Of a DNA stretch of 64,000 bases, positions 1 through 8,042 are shown piece after piece. Within the stretch, counting starts at the first letter, position 1; each line of letters opens with the position of its first letter. Location of the stretch: positions 161,033 to 225,032 of the forward strand of contig NZ_LMRA01000007.1 in the NCBI RefSeq assembly GCF_001424705.1, read 5' to 3'. The DNA comes from Methylobacterium sp. Leaf465. GTDB taxonomy: Bacteria; Pseudomonadota; Alphaproteobacteria; Rhizobiales; Beijerinckiaceae. The translations under genes were made by a program, and so were the position numbers. The notes beneath the pieces were generated by a model. The model had not been told where the DNA came from. It was given only the letters and a program-made list of their open reading frames with translations, and searched no databases.

Positions 1-1
1 C

Positions 2-805
2 CTCCTGTTCGTCGGCGTCCTGGCGCTCGCCGCCTTCGGCCTCGGCCCGGCCGGCGCCGTCGAGGGCGGCCGACCGGCGATCTCGGGGATGAACCCGGGC
101 CCGCTCCCGAAGGCCGCGGCGAAGTCGGCCGCGCCCCGCCTCGCCGTCGCGGCCAAGCCCGTGGCAGACAAGCCCGTCGCCGGCGTCATCCCACTGGTCG
201 GCCCGGCCGAGCCCGTCGCGGTGGTGTCCCAGCCGATCGAGACCACGGGGGCGATCGAGGCCAAGGCGTCCGATGCCAAGGGGTCCGATGCCAAGGCGTC
301 CGAGGTGAAGCCCGCCGAACCGGCGCAGGTCGCCGAGGTCCGGGCCCCCGAGCCGGAGCCGGTCAAGCCCGCGCCGAAGCCACCGGCCTATTGCGCCAGC
401 ATCGCGGACGCCGCCGCCGACGCCCGCTTCGCCTGGCAGAAGGAGCAGCTGGCGACCCTGGAGAGGCAGGTCGAGGAGCGGATCGCCGCCCTGGAGGCCA
501 AGCGCGCCGAGTACGAGACCTGGCTCGCCCGCCGCGACGCCTTCCTGGCCAAGGCCGACGAGGGCGTGGTGGCGATCTACACCAAGATGCGGGCGGATGC
601 CGCCGCGCTCCAGCTCGCCAACATGCCCGACGAGGGCGCCGCTGCGATCCTGACCAAGCTCAACGCCCGGAACGCGAGCGCGATCCTGAGCGAGATGGAG
701 GCCGCGCGCGCCGCGCAGCTGGCCCGCATGATGACCGAGATGGGCAAGACCGGCGCGGGTAAGACCGAGCCGGGCAAGAAGCCCCGCACGAGCGAGAAAT
801 CCTGA
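2..805 (+). CDS. motE: MotE-like flagellar motility protein (5' partial)
   Basis: The reading frame is open to the left edge, so the true start lies outside the window. The first visible residues (about 20, rich in L, V, A and G) are a membrane anchor or signal segment. A long Pro/Ala/Lys/Glu-rich linker follows, then a coiled coil, then a C-terminal stretch with the pattern MPDEGAAAILTKL, which resembles the MgtE N-terminal-like fold of MotE proteins. In rhizobia MotE is a periplasmic chaperone that stabilises MotC, and motC lies downstream here. The stop codon overlaps the flgH start (TGATG), so translation is probably coupled. The assignment rests on the C-terminal pattern and on the context. 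Confidence 0.75.
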   Translation, partial: LLFVGVLALAAFGLGPAGAVEGGRPAISGMNPGPLPKAAAKSAAPRLAVAAKPVADKPVAGVIPLVGPAEPVAVVSQPIETTGAIEAKASDAKGSDAKASEVKPAEPAQVAEVRAPEPEPVKPAPKPPAYCASIADAAADARFAWQKEQLATLERQVEERIAALEAKRAEYETWLARRDAFLAKADEGVVAIYTKMRADAAALQLANMPDEGAAAILTKLNARNASAILSEMEAARAAQLARMMTEMGKTGAGKTEPGKKPRTSEKS

Positions 806-1521
806 TGCTTCCCAACACGTTCCGGGCCGGCCTGATCCTGGTGCTGGCGGCGCCCGCCCTCGGCGCCTGCAACACGCCGGTGGACCGGATCGGCCAGGCG
901 CCGCTGCTGACGCCGATCGGCACCGGCCTGCAGCCGCCACGCGAGGCCTTGCCGACCACCTACGGCTCCCTCGGGCGCCGGACCTACCACTCGACCTGGG
1001 CGCCGGGCAGCGCCGAGATGTTCCAGGATCCGCGCGCCCGCAACATCGGCGACGTGATCACGGTCTCGATCCTCATCGACGACAAGGCGCAGTTCGGCAA
1101 TTCGAGCGACCGCTCGCGAAGCCAGAAGTCGGGCCTCGGCTTCGATTTCGGCTACGGCGTCTCGGCCCTGAAGGACACGGCCACCGCGGATGCCGGCATC
1201 CGCTCCTCCACCGAGACCAAGGGCGCCGGCAACATCGACCGCTCGGAGGTGCTGCGCCTCCAGGTCGCCGCCATCGTCACCGAGCAGATGCCCAACGGCA
1301 ACGTCGTCATCAGCGGCTCGCAGGAGGTGCGGGTGAACAACGAGGTCCGCGTGCTGACCGTGGCGGGCATCGTCCGGCCGCGGGACATCTCGCGCAAGAA
1401 CACCATCGACTACGACAAGATCGCCGAGGCGCGCATCTCCTATGGCGGGCGCGGCCGCATCTCGGACGTGCAGGCGCCGACCTTCGGTCAGCAGGTCTTC
1501 GAGACCCTGGCGCCGTTCTGA
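805..1521 (+). CDS. flgH: Flagellar L-ring protein FlgH
   Basis: This is the outer-membrane lipoprotein that forms the L ring, the bushing through which the flagellar rod turns. The 238-residue length is normal for the family. The N-terminus is a lipoprotein signal with lipobox LGAC, and Cys22 is the predicted lipidated residue. The core shows family patterns such as FQDPRARNIGDVITV, the motif QMPNGNVVISG and the ending VQAPTFGQQVFE. The start overlaps the motE stop. fliL begins 23 bases downstream, so the four genes up to fliP look like one operon. Confidence 0.96.
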   Translation: MLPNTFRAGLILVLAAPALGACNTPVDRIGQAPLLTPIGTGLQPPREALPTTYGSLGRRTYHSTWAPGSAEMFQDPRARNIGDVITVSILIDDKAQFGNSSDRSRSQKSGLGFDFGYGVSALKDTATADAGIRSSTETKGAGNIDRSEVLRLQVAAIVTEQMPNGNVVISGSQEVRVNNEVRVLTVAGIVRPRDISRKNTIDYDKIAEARISYGGRGRISDVQAPTFGQQVFETLAPF

Positions 1522-1544
1522 GACCTGGGGGCGGGAGCGGAACC

Positions 1545-2039
1545 ATGGCGGCCAAGGACGACAAGACGGCGGCGAAGAAGGGCGGCGGCAAGGGCTGGAT
1601 CCTGGCCCTCGCCCTGACCAGCCTCGTCGCCATCGGCACGGGCGGCGGTCTCGGCCTCTACCTCCTGTCTACCGTCGAGAAGGCGGTGGACGGCAAGAAG
1701 AAGGACGAGGAGGACAAGGCGGTCAAGGTCCTGAAATACACCGGCGACCTCGCCCTGCGCAGCGTCGGCTCGGTGGTCACCAACCTCGCCGACACCAACG
1801 ACGCCTGGGTCCGCCTCGAATCCTCGGTCGTGTTCAAGACCGGCGCCGTGCCGAACCCGGACGTGGCGCTCGCCGAGATCCGCTCCGACATCGTCGCCTA
1901 CCTGCGCACCGTCTCCCTGAAGCAGATCGAGGGTGCCAGCGGGCTCCTGCACCTGCGCGAGGACCTCAACGAGCGGGTGGCCCTGCGCACGAAGGGGCAG
2001 GTCCGCGAGCTGATCGTCGAGATGCTGGTGGTGCAGTAG
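1545..2039 (+). CDS. fliL: Flagellar basal body-associated protein FliL
   Basis: FliL is a single-pass inner-membrane protein that surrounds and supports the stator units. The 164 residues show a Lys-rich cytoplasmic N-terminus, one membrane helix at about residues 18-41, and a periplasmic domain ending in LIVEMLVVQ, a typical FliL C-terminus. The ATG follows a GGGAGCGG ribosome-binding sequence. It sits between flgH and fliP, a usual alphaproteobacterial position. Confidence 0.93.
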   Translation: MAAKDDKTAAKKGGGKGWILALALTSLVAIGTGGGLGLYLLSTVEKAVDGKKKDEEDKAVKVLKYTGDLALRSVGSVVTNLADTNDAWVRLESSVVFKTGAVPNPDVALAEIRSDIVAYLRTVSLKQIEGASGLLHLREDLNERVALRTKGQVRELIVEMLVVQ

Positions 2040-2045
2040 GGCCCG

Positions 2046-2831
2046 ATGACCGTGCCGACCCTCTCAAGATCCGTCACCGCCGGCCTCGCCCTCGCCGCCG
2101 GACTCGGCGCCGGCCTCGCCCTCGCCGGGCCGGCGCTGGCCCAGTCGGCCACGGGCCTGCCCGCCCTCGATGCGCTGCTGCCGGCCGGGAACGGGGCGGC
2201 GAGCGGGCGCATCCTGCAGCTCGTGGCGCTGCTCACCGTGCTGTCGCTGGCCCCCGGCCTCCTCGTCATGGTGACGAGCTTCACCCGGTTCGCCATCGCG
2301 TTCTCGTTCCTGCGCTCGGGCCTCGGCCTCCAGAGCACGCCGGCCAACATCTTCCTCGTCAGCCTGTCGCTGTTCATGACCTTCTACGTCATGGCGCCGA
2401 CCTTCGACCGGGCCTGGGAGGAGGGCCTGAAGCCGCTCACGGAGAACCGGATCTCCGAGGTGGAGGCGATCCCGAAGCTCGTCGAGCCGTTCCGGGAGTT
2501 CATGACCCAGCATGTCCGCCCGAAGGACCTCCAGACCTTCACGGATCTGGCCAGCCGCAGCATCCCGAAGGCCGAGGGGGGGGAGAAGATCGACCTGCGC
2601 ATCCTGATCCCGGCCTTCATGATCTCGGAGCTGCGCCGCGGCTTCGAGATCGGCTTCCTGATCGCCCTGCCGTTCCTGGTGATCGACATGATCGTCTCCA
2701 CCATCGTCATGTCGATGGGCATGATGATGCTGCCGCCCACGGTGATCTCGCTGCCGTTCAAGGTGCTGTTCTTCATCCTCATCGACGGCTGGAACATGCT
2801 GGTGGGAGGCCTGGTCCGGTCGTTCTTCTAG
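2046..2831 (+). CDS. fliP: Flagellar type III export gate protein FliP
   Basis: FliP is the core of the FliPQR export gate of the flagellar secretion system in the inner membrane. The 261 residues start with a signal-like segment (about residues 8-33). The conserved FliP block follows, including LVMVTSFTRFAIAFSFLRSGLG and, near the C-terminus, LRRGFEIGFLIALPFLVIDM. It begins 6 bases after the fliL stop, so it is the last gene of the motE-flgH-fliL-fliP group. A 109-base gap before fliF leaves room for a separate promoter there. fliQ and fliR are not in the window. Confidence 0.97.
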   Translation: MTVPTLSRSVTAGLALAAGLGAGLALAGPALAQSATGLPALDALLPAGNGAASGRILQLVALLTVLSLAPGLLVMVTSFTRFAIAFSFLRSGLGLQSTPANIFLVSLSLFMTFYVMAPTFDRAWEEGLKPLTENRISEVEAIPKLVEPFREFMTQHVRPKDLQTFTDLASRSIPKAEGGEKIDLRILIPAFMISELRRGFEIGFLIALPFLVIDMIVSTIVMSMGMMMLPPTVISLPFKVLFFILIDGWNMLVGGLVRSFF

Positions 2832-2940
2832 CGCTTCGGCGGCGCGGGCCGCCCGGCGCGTCGCGACGCAATCTCCGCGCAAGGCTGGCGGGCGACAGGA
2901 CGGGATCGGATCGCGGATCCGAAGCGGAGCAGCCCACCGA

Positions 2941-4638
2941 ATGTCCGGTCTTCAGCACGCCGAACGGCTCTGGAACAACATCCTCGCCCTCGGCGGACGG
3001 CGCATCGCCGCCCTGTCGCTCATCGGCGTGGTGGTGTTCCTCGCCGTCGGCCTCGGCGCCTATTACCTGAGCCGCCCGGCCCAGGAGCCGCTCTACACGG
3101 GCCTGAGCCGCGAGGATGTCGGGCGCATCGGCAGCGTCCTGAAGGACGCCAACATCCCCTTCGACGTCAGCGCCGACGGCGCGGCGGTGCTCGTCGCCTA
3201 CGGCCACACCGCCCAGGCCCGGATGCTGCTCGCCGAGAAGGGCCTGCCGCAGAGCGCCAAGTCCGGCTACGAGCTGTTCAACGACCTCGGCTCGCTGGGC
3301 ATGACCTCGTTCATGCAGGAGGTGACCCGCGTGCGCGCCCTGGAGGGCGAGATCGCCCGCACCATCCAGGGCATGAAGGGCGTGAAGGCCGCCCGGGTCC
3401 ACATCGTGCTGCCCGACCGGGGCTCGTTCCGCCGCGACCAGCAGCCCCCCTCCGCCTCCGTGGTGGTGCGGACCGAGCCCGCCGACGACGTCAGCGGCGC
3501 CCAGTCGATCCGCCACCTCGTCGCCTCCGCGGTGCCCGGCATGAAGCCGGACCGCGTCACCGTGATCGGCTCGGACGGTTCGCTCCTGCTCTCCGGGGAC
3601 GATGCCAACGCGGCGCCCACCGGCAAGATGGCGACCCTGGAGAAGACCATCGGCCACGAGGTCCAGGACAACATCCGCCGGACGCTGACCCCCTATCTCG
3701 GCGTCGGCAACTTCGAGGTCAGCGTCGCGGCGCGCCTGAACACCGACAAGACGGTGCAGAACGAGACGATCTTCAATCCCGATCAGCGTGTCGAGCGCTC
3801 GACCCGGGCCGTGCGCGAGACCGAGAACTCGCAGAACCGCAACGCCGGCCAGCGGCCCACCACCGCGCAAGCGAACCTGCCCGACCAGCGCGCCCGCTCG
3901 GATGGCGGCGACACCGCCAGCAACGAGACGCAGAAGCGCGAGGATCTGACGAACTACGAGATCTCCTCGAAGACGATCCAGACGGTGAGCGACGGCTACA
4001 ACATCAAGCACATCTCGGTGGCGGTCCTCGTCAACCGCGCCCGCCTCGCCGCCTTGGCCGGGCCGGATGCCAGCAAGGCCGCCATCGACGCGCAGGTCGC
4101 CGAGATCGAGCAGCTCGTCGGCTCGGCCGCGGGCTTCAACAAGGAGCGCGGCGACAACGTCAAGGTCGCCGCCGTCGGCTTCGTCAATGACGGGCAGCCC
4201 CTGGAGCCGGTGGCCCCCCTCAGCCTCACCGACGTGCTGATGCGCCAGTCGGCGACCCTCATCAACGCCGGCACCATCCTGCTGGTCGCCGGCCTGCTGA
4301 TCTGGTTCGGCCTGCGCCCCGCCATGCGGGCCATCCTGGAGATCCCGGCCGCCCAGCAGGAGGAGGCCCGCGCCCTGGCCGCGGCGGCGGAGGCCCAGGC
4401 CCTCGCGGCGGCCGCGCCGAACGCGGCGCTCGCGGGCCCCAACCCCGCCCTCGGTGCCGATCCGGACGCCGTCCCGAGCCTCGCGGCCCCCGGCCAGAGC
4501 CCGGTCGCCAGCATGATCGAGGACCTCACCGAGAAGCTGAACCGTTCGCCGCAGAAGAGACTTGAGCAGATGATCGAGGCCGACGAGGCGCAGGCCGCCG
4601 AGATCCTGAAGCGCTGGCTGCTGCGTGAGGCCGCGTGA
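2941..4638 (+). CDS. fliF: Flagellar MS-ring protein FliF
   Basis: FliF forms the membrane/supramembrane ring on which the basal body is built. The 565 residues contain a first membrane helix near residues 18-40, the RBM1/RBM2 ring-building regions (for example LYTGLSREDVG and VKAARVHIVLPD), a disordered Asn/Arg-rich loop around residues 285-340, and a second membrane helix near 439-458. The C-terminal tail, which should bind FliG, ends in MIEADEAQAAEILKRWL. The stop overlaps the next start (fliH). Confidence 0.97.
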   Translation: MSGLQHAERLWNNILALGGRRIAALSLIGVVVFLAVGLGAYYLSRPAQEPLYTGLSREDVGRIGSVLKDANIPFDVSADGAAVLVAYGHTAQARMLLAEKGLPQSAKSGYELFNDLGSLGMTSFMQEVTRVRALEGEIARTIQGMKGVKAARVHIVLPDRGSFRRDQQPPSASVVVRTEPADDVSGAQSIRHLVASAVPGMKPDRVTVIGSDGSLLLSGDDANAAPTGKMATLEKTIGHEVQDNIRRTLTPYLGVGNFEVSVAARLNTDKTVQNETIFNPDQRVERSTRAVRETENSQNRNAGQRPTTAQANLPDQRARSDGGDTASNETQKREDLTNYEISSKTIQTVSDGYNIKHISVAVLVNRARLAALAGPDASKAAIDAQVAEIEQLVGSAAGFNKERGDNVKVAAVGFVNDGQPLEPVAPLSLTDVLMRQSATLINAGTILLVAGLLIWFGLRPAMRAILEIPAAQQEEARALAAAAEAQALAAAAPNAALAGPNPALGADPDAVPSLAAPGQSPVASMIEDLTEKLNRSPQKRLEQMIEADEAQAAEILKRWLLREAA

Positions 4639-5303
4639 TGGCCCCCGTGATCGCCCGCCTCCTGCCCGACTTCTCCGACGCCGTGGTGCCGGTGCGCGGC
4701 GCCCCCGCGCCCCACACCGCCGCGCCCCGTCCCTCCGAAGGGCTCGCGGCCCTCCTGCGCAAGCCCGTGGAACCGCCCGAGGACCGCGAGGCCCTGCTCC
4801 GCGCCGCCGAGGCCCGGGGCCTGGAGCGCGGACGCGAACTCGGTCGGGCGGAGGCTGCGGCCGAGTCCGCCTCGGTGATCGCCTGCCTGCAGGCCGATCA
4901 CGCGGCCCGCCTCATCGAAATGCGCCAGGCCTGGTGCGTGGAAGAGGGCGATCGCCTCGCGGCCGGCTTCGCCGACGCGCTCCAGGCCCTCGGCGCCGGA
5001 CTCACCGACCGGGTGGGGCATCTCCTCGTGCCCGTGCTCACCGAGGCCCTGCGCCGCCAGGCCGTCGACGAGTTGGCCCAGAGCCTCGCCCGCATCCTCG
5101 GCGAGGCCCGCGCGCCCGTGCGGGTGAGCGGACCGGCCGACCTCCTCGACGCGGTGGCGGGCAAGCTCGGCCCCTTCGAGGCCACCCTCGCGTTCCAGCC
5201 CTCCGAGGCCGTGGACGTCACGGTGCAGGCCGACCAGACCGTGATCGAGACCCAGCTCGGCGCCTGGGGCCGCCTCATGACCGCCGCGGTCCAGGGAGCC
5301 TGA
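4635..5303 (+). CDS. fliH: FliH-like flagellar assembly protein
   Basis: FliH regulates the export ATPase FliI and links it to the C ring. The 222-residue protein has a Pro/Ala-rich N-terminus, a charged helical middle (ERGRELGRAEAAAE), and a C-terminal domain in which charged and hydrophobic residues alternate. The arrangement fits FliH but diverges from the enteric sequence, so context carries weight. A GTG at 4635 and an ATG at 4638 are both possible starts, and both overlap the fliF stop. motB follows 4 bases after the stop. fliI is not in the window. Confidence 0.72.
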   Translation: MMAPVIARLLPDFSDAVVPVRGAPAPHTAAPRPSEGLAALLRKPVEPPEDREALLRAAEARGLERGRELGRAEAAAESASVIACLQADHAARLIEMRQAWCVEEGDRLAAGFADALQALGAGLTDRVGHLLVPVLTEALRRQAVDELAQSLARILGEARAPVRVSGPADLLDAVAGKLGPFEATLAFQPSEAVDVTVQADQTVIETQLGAWGRLMTAAVQGA

Positions 5304-5307
5304 CCCG

Positions 5308-6783
5308 ATGGCGGACGAGGGCCACCACGAGATCATCATCATCCGGCGCCACGGCGACCACGAGGACGGTCACCACGGCGGTGCCTGGAAGATCGCGCTC
5401 GCCGACTTCATGACCGCCATGATGGCGCTGTTCCTGGTGCTGTGGCTGATCGGCTCCACCACCAAGGAGACGAAGTCGGCCATCGCCGAGTACTTCAACC
5501 CGGTGAAGCTCGCCGACGTGAGCTTCGATCGCAAGGGCCTGCGCGATCCCCAGAACAAGCCCGGCGAGCCCACGCCGGAGGAGGGCAAGCCCGACGGCGG
5601 AACCGGCGACAGCAGCGCCGACGGCAAGGGCGGCCAGTCCGACGCGAAGTCGGATGCCAAGACCGACGGCAAGAGCGCCTCCGGGCCGCCGGGCAGCCGC
5701 GCCCGCGAGGCGGCCCTGTTCCAGGACCCCTACGCGGTCCTGGCCAAGCTCGCCGCCGAGCTCGAGCCCGGCCCGGAGACGGCCTCGGCCGACGCGGTCG
5801 TCACCGAGACCGGCGAGCCCGGCATCAAGGGCGGCGAGGCCGCCCGCGATCCCTTCGATCCGCTCTACTGGCAGGTGGCGCCCCTCGCCAAGACACGCAC
5901 CGAGCAGGCCGGGTCCACCGGGACGGTGACCCCCCTGCCGCAGGAGGCGCGCCCCGACGTGCGCGCGGCCGCCCCCGGGGCGAAGCCGGCCGCGATCAAG
6001 GTCGCCTCGGCCCTGCCGGGCGAGACGGACGCCAGGGTAATGGCGCTCCTGGCCAAGGCCGAGGCGCCCAAGACCGAGGCGTCCAAGACCGAGGTGCCCA
6101 AGACCGAGGCGCCCAAGGACGCGAACAAGGACGCGAAGGCTGCGGCCGAGGCCAAGTCGGCCGCCGAGAAGTCCGCCGCCGAGAAGGCGGCCGCGGAAGC
6201 CAGGTCCGCGGAAGCCAGGTCCGCGGAAGCCAGGTCCGCGGAAGCCAGGTCCGCGGAAGCCAGGTCCGCGGAGGCCCGGGCGGCCGAGGAGGCCCGGCAG
6301 GCGGCCGATGCCGCCGAGACCGCGACGCTGGCCGAGATCAGGGCCGAGATCGCCAAGGTGCTGCCGATGCAGGGCGGCGCGCCGGCGCCCCGCACGGAGG
6401 TCCGCCGCACCGGCGAGGGCATCCTCATCAGCCTCACCGACGAGGTGAACTTCGCGATGTTCAGCGTCGGTTCGGCCGAGCCGCAGGCCAAGGTGGTGCG
6501 GGCCCTGGAGCAGGTCGCCCGCCTCCTCAAGGACCGGCCCGGCCGGATCGTCGTGCGCGGCCACACCGATGCGCGCCCCTTCCGCTCGGAGGTCTACGAC
6601 AACTGGCGGCTGTCCTCGGCCCGGGCACAGATGGCCTCCTACATGCTCGTGCGCGGCGGCGTGCCCGACGCACGCCTGGAACGCATCGAGGGCTATGCCG
6701 ACCGTCAGCCGCGCAACCCCGCCGATCCGAAGGCGGCCGAGAACCGGCGCATCGAGATCCTGCTGCGGGCGCGGCCCGAGTGA
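5308..6783 (+). CDS. motB: Flagellar motor stator protein MotB
   Basis: MotB is the stator subunit that anchors MotA to peptidoglycan and carries the proton-binding Asp. A His-rich N-terminus precedes the single membrane helix containing ALADFMTAMMALFLV, where the Asp is the expected proton site. The C-terminus is an OmpA-like peptidoglycan-binding domain (RGHTDARPF, NWRLSSARA, NRRIEILL). The linker is very long (about 300 residues) and holds Lys/Thr/Glu repeats plus a tandem AEARS repeat, giving 491 residues against about 300 in enterics. The stop overlaps the motC start (TGATG). The partner motA is at the far end of the opposing operon. Confidence 0.95.
   Translation: MADEGHHEIIIIRRHGDHEDGHHGGAWKIALADFMTAMMALFLVLWLIGSTTKETKSAIAEYFNPVKLADVSFDRKGLRDPQNKPGEPTPEEGKPDGGTGDSSADGKGGQSDAKSDAKTDGKSASGPPGSRAREAALFQDPYAVLAKLAAELEPGPETASADAVVTETGEPGIKGGEAARDPFDPLYWQVAPLAKTRTEQAGSTGTVTPLPQEARPDVRAAAPGAKPAAIKVASALPGETDARVMALLAKAEAPKTEASKTEVPKTEAPKDANKDAKAAAEAKSAAEKSAAEKAAAEARSAEARSAEARSAEARSAEARSAEARAAEEARQAADAAETATLAEIRAEIAKVLPMQGGAPAPRTEVRRTGEGILISLTDEVNFAMFSVGSAEPQAKVVRALEQVARLLKDRPGRIVVRGHTDARPFRSEVYDNWRLSSARAQMASYMLVRGGVPDARLERIEGYADRQPRNPADPKAAENRRIEILLRARPE
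6193..6267 (+). repeat. Tandem 15-base repeat inside motB
   Basis: Five perfect copies of GCGGAAGCCAGGTCC lie head to tail and encode AEARS five times in the helical linker of MotB. The unit is a multiple of three, so gain or loss of copies would keep the frame. Confidence 0.93.
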
Positions 6784-8042
6784 TGCGGGTTGCCGGGATG
6801 CGCCGCGCGCGGATCGCCTGCGTCCTGCTCGCCGGCCTGGGCTTCGTCCCGGCCGCCTGGGGAGCGGACTCCCACGGCGCGGGGGATCACGGCGGAAGCG
6901 ATCACGGCGCCGCCCCGGCCGCCCCGATCGAGCCCCTGCCCGTGGCCCCGCGCCCGGTTCCGGTGGAGCTGGTGCGCACGCTGCAGCTGCTCCAGGACCG
7001 GATCGCCCAGGGCTCGGCCCAGGCCCATCAGGGCCAGCGCGCCTTCCTGTCCCTGGCCGAATCGCGCATGCTCGGCCTCGATCCCGAGACCTGGGCCGAC
7101 CCCGTCAGCGTGCACGCGGCGGTGACCTTCGGGCTCGGCGGCGGCGGCCCGGGGCTGCTGCGCCACCTCGTCGCCTCGGGCAAGGTGCCGGAGGCCGAGC
7201 GGCCGGTGGTGTTCGGCGCGCTCGCCTATCTCGAGGGACGCGAGAAGGAGGCCCGCGCCCTCCTGGTGAAGATCGACCCGCTGGTCGTGCCGGTGAGTCT
7301 CGGCGCGCAGCTCGCCCTGGCGCAATCCGCCCTGGTGGTGCGCGACGATCCCACCCAGTCGATCCGCCTCCTCGACCTCGCGCGCCTGCTCGCCCCCGGC
7401 ACCCTGGTGGAGGAGGGGGCGCTGCGCCGCGAGATCTTCGTGCTGGCCCAGGCCAACGACCTGGCGAAATTCGAGACCCTGGCGGTGCAGTACCTGCGGC
7501 GCTTCCGCCACTCGGTCTATGCCGGCAACTTCCGCCAGCGCTTCGCCGCCGCGCTCACCCGACTCGACTTTGCCGGCGACGACGTCCGCTTCGCCCGCCT
7601 CCAGGCCATGCTCGACGAGATCGAGATCGAGGGGCGGCGCGAGCTCTACCTCCTTCTCGCCCGGGCCGCCCTCGATCAGGGCAAGACCACCACGGCGGTG
7701 TTCTCCGCCGAGCGCGGCGTCACCCTGGCGGAGCCCGGCTCGCCGGAGGCGGTGCGCGCGCGCCTCTATCGCGCGGCGGCCCTCCTCGTCGGGGAGGGGC
7801 GCTTCGACGAATCCGTCGAGACCCTGCGCATGACCGACCGCACCGTGCTGGACTCCGCCGACCGCGACCTCCTGGACGCCGCGCTCTCGACCGCCCGGGA
7901 GATCCGGGCCGGGCCGCCCGCCCCGATCCCGGTCCAGGCGGACCCCACGGGTCCCCGCGTCCTGCCGGTCGCGCCATCCATTGCCCGGGCGCAGGACGCC
8001 ATCGGGCGCATCGACGAGATCATGCGCAGGAGCGAGCGTTGA
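6783..8042 (+). CDS. motC: Chemotaxis/motility protein MotC
   Basis: MotC is a periplasmic protein known from rhizobia that binds MotB and adjusts flagellar rotation. The 419 residues start with a cleavable signal peptide (ending near AAWGAD), then a His/Gly-rich stretch, then helical repeat-like segments resembling the MotC family (LQLLQDRIAQGSAQAHQGQR, VFGALAYLEGREKEA). The ATG overlaps the motB stop. The last codons overlap the TTG start of fliK. Position between motB and fliK matches the rhizobial order. Confidence 0.88.
   Translation: MRVAGMRRARIACVLLAGLGFVPAAWGADSHGAGDHGGSDHGAAPAAPIEPLPVAPRPVPVELVRTLQLLQDRIAQGSAQAHQGQRAFLSLAESRMLGLDPETWADPVSVHAAVTFGLGGGGPGLLRHLVASGKVPEAERPVVFGALAYLEGREKEARALLVKIDPLVVPVSLGAQLALAQSALVVRDDPTQSIRLLDLARLLAPGTLVEEGALRREIFVLAQANDLAKFETLAVQYLRRFRHSVYAGNFRQRFAAALTRLDFAGDDVRFARLQAMLDEIEIEGRRELYLLLARAALDQGKTTTAVFSAERGVTLAEPGSPEAVRARLYRAAALLVGEGRFDESVETLRMTDRTVLDSADRDLLDAALSTAREIRAGPPAPIPVQADPTGPRVLPVAPSIARAQDAIGRIDEIMRRSER

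Noticed and set aside
6193..6267. CRISPR-like regular repeats
   Set aside because: The units are only 15 bases, have no spacers and are in frame inside motB.
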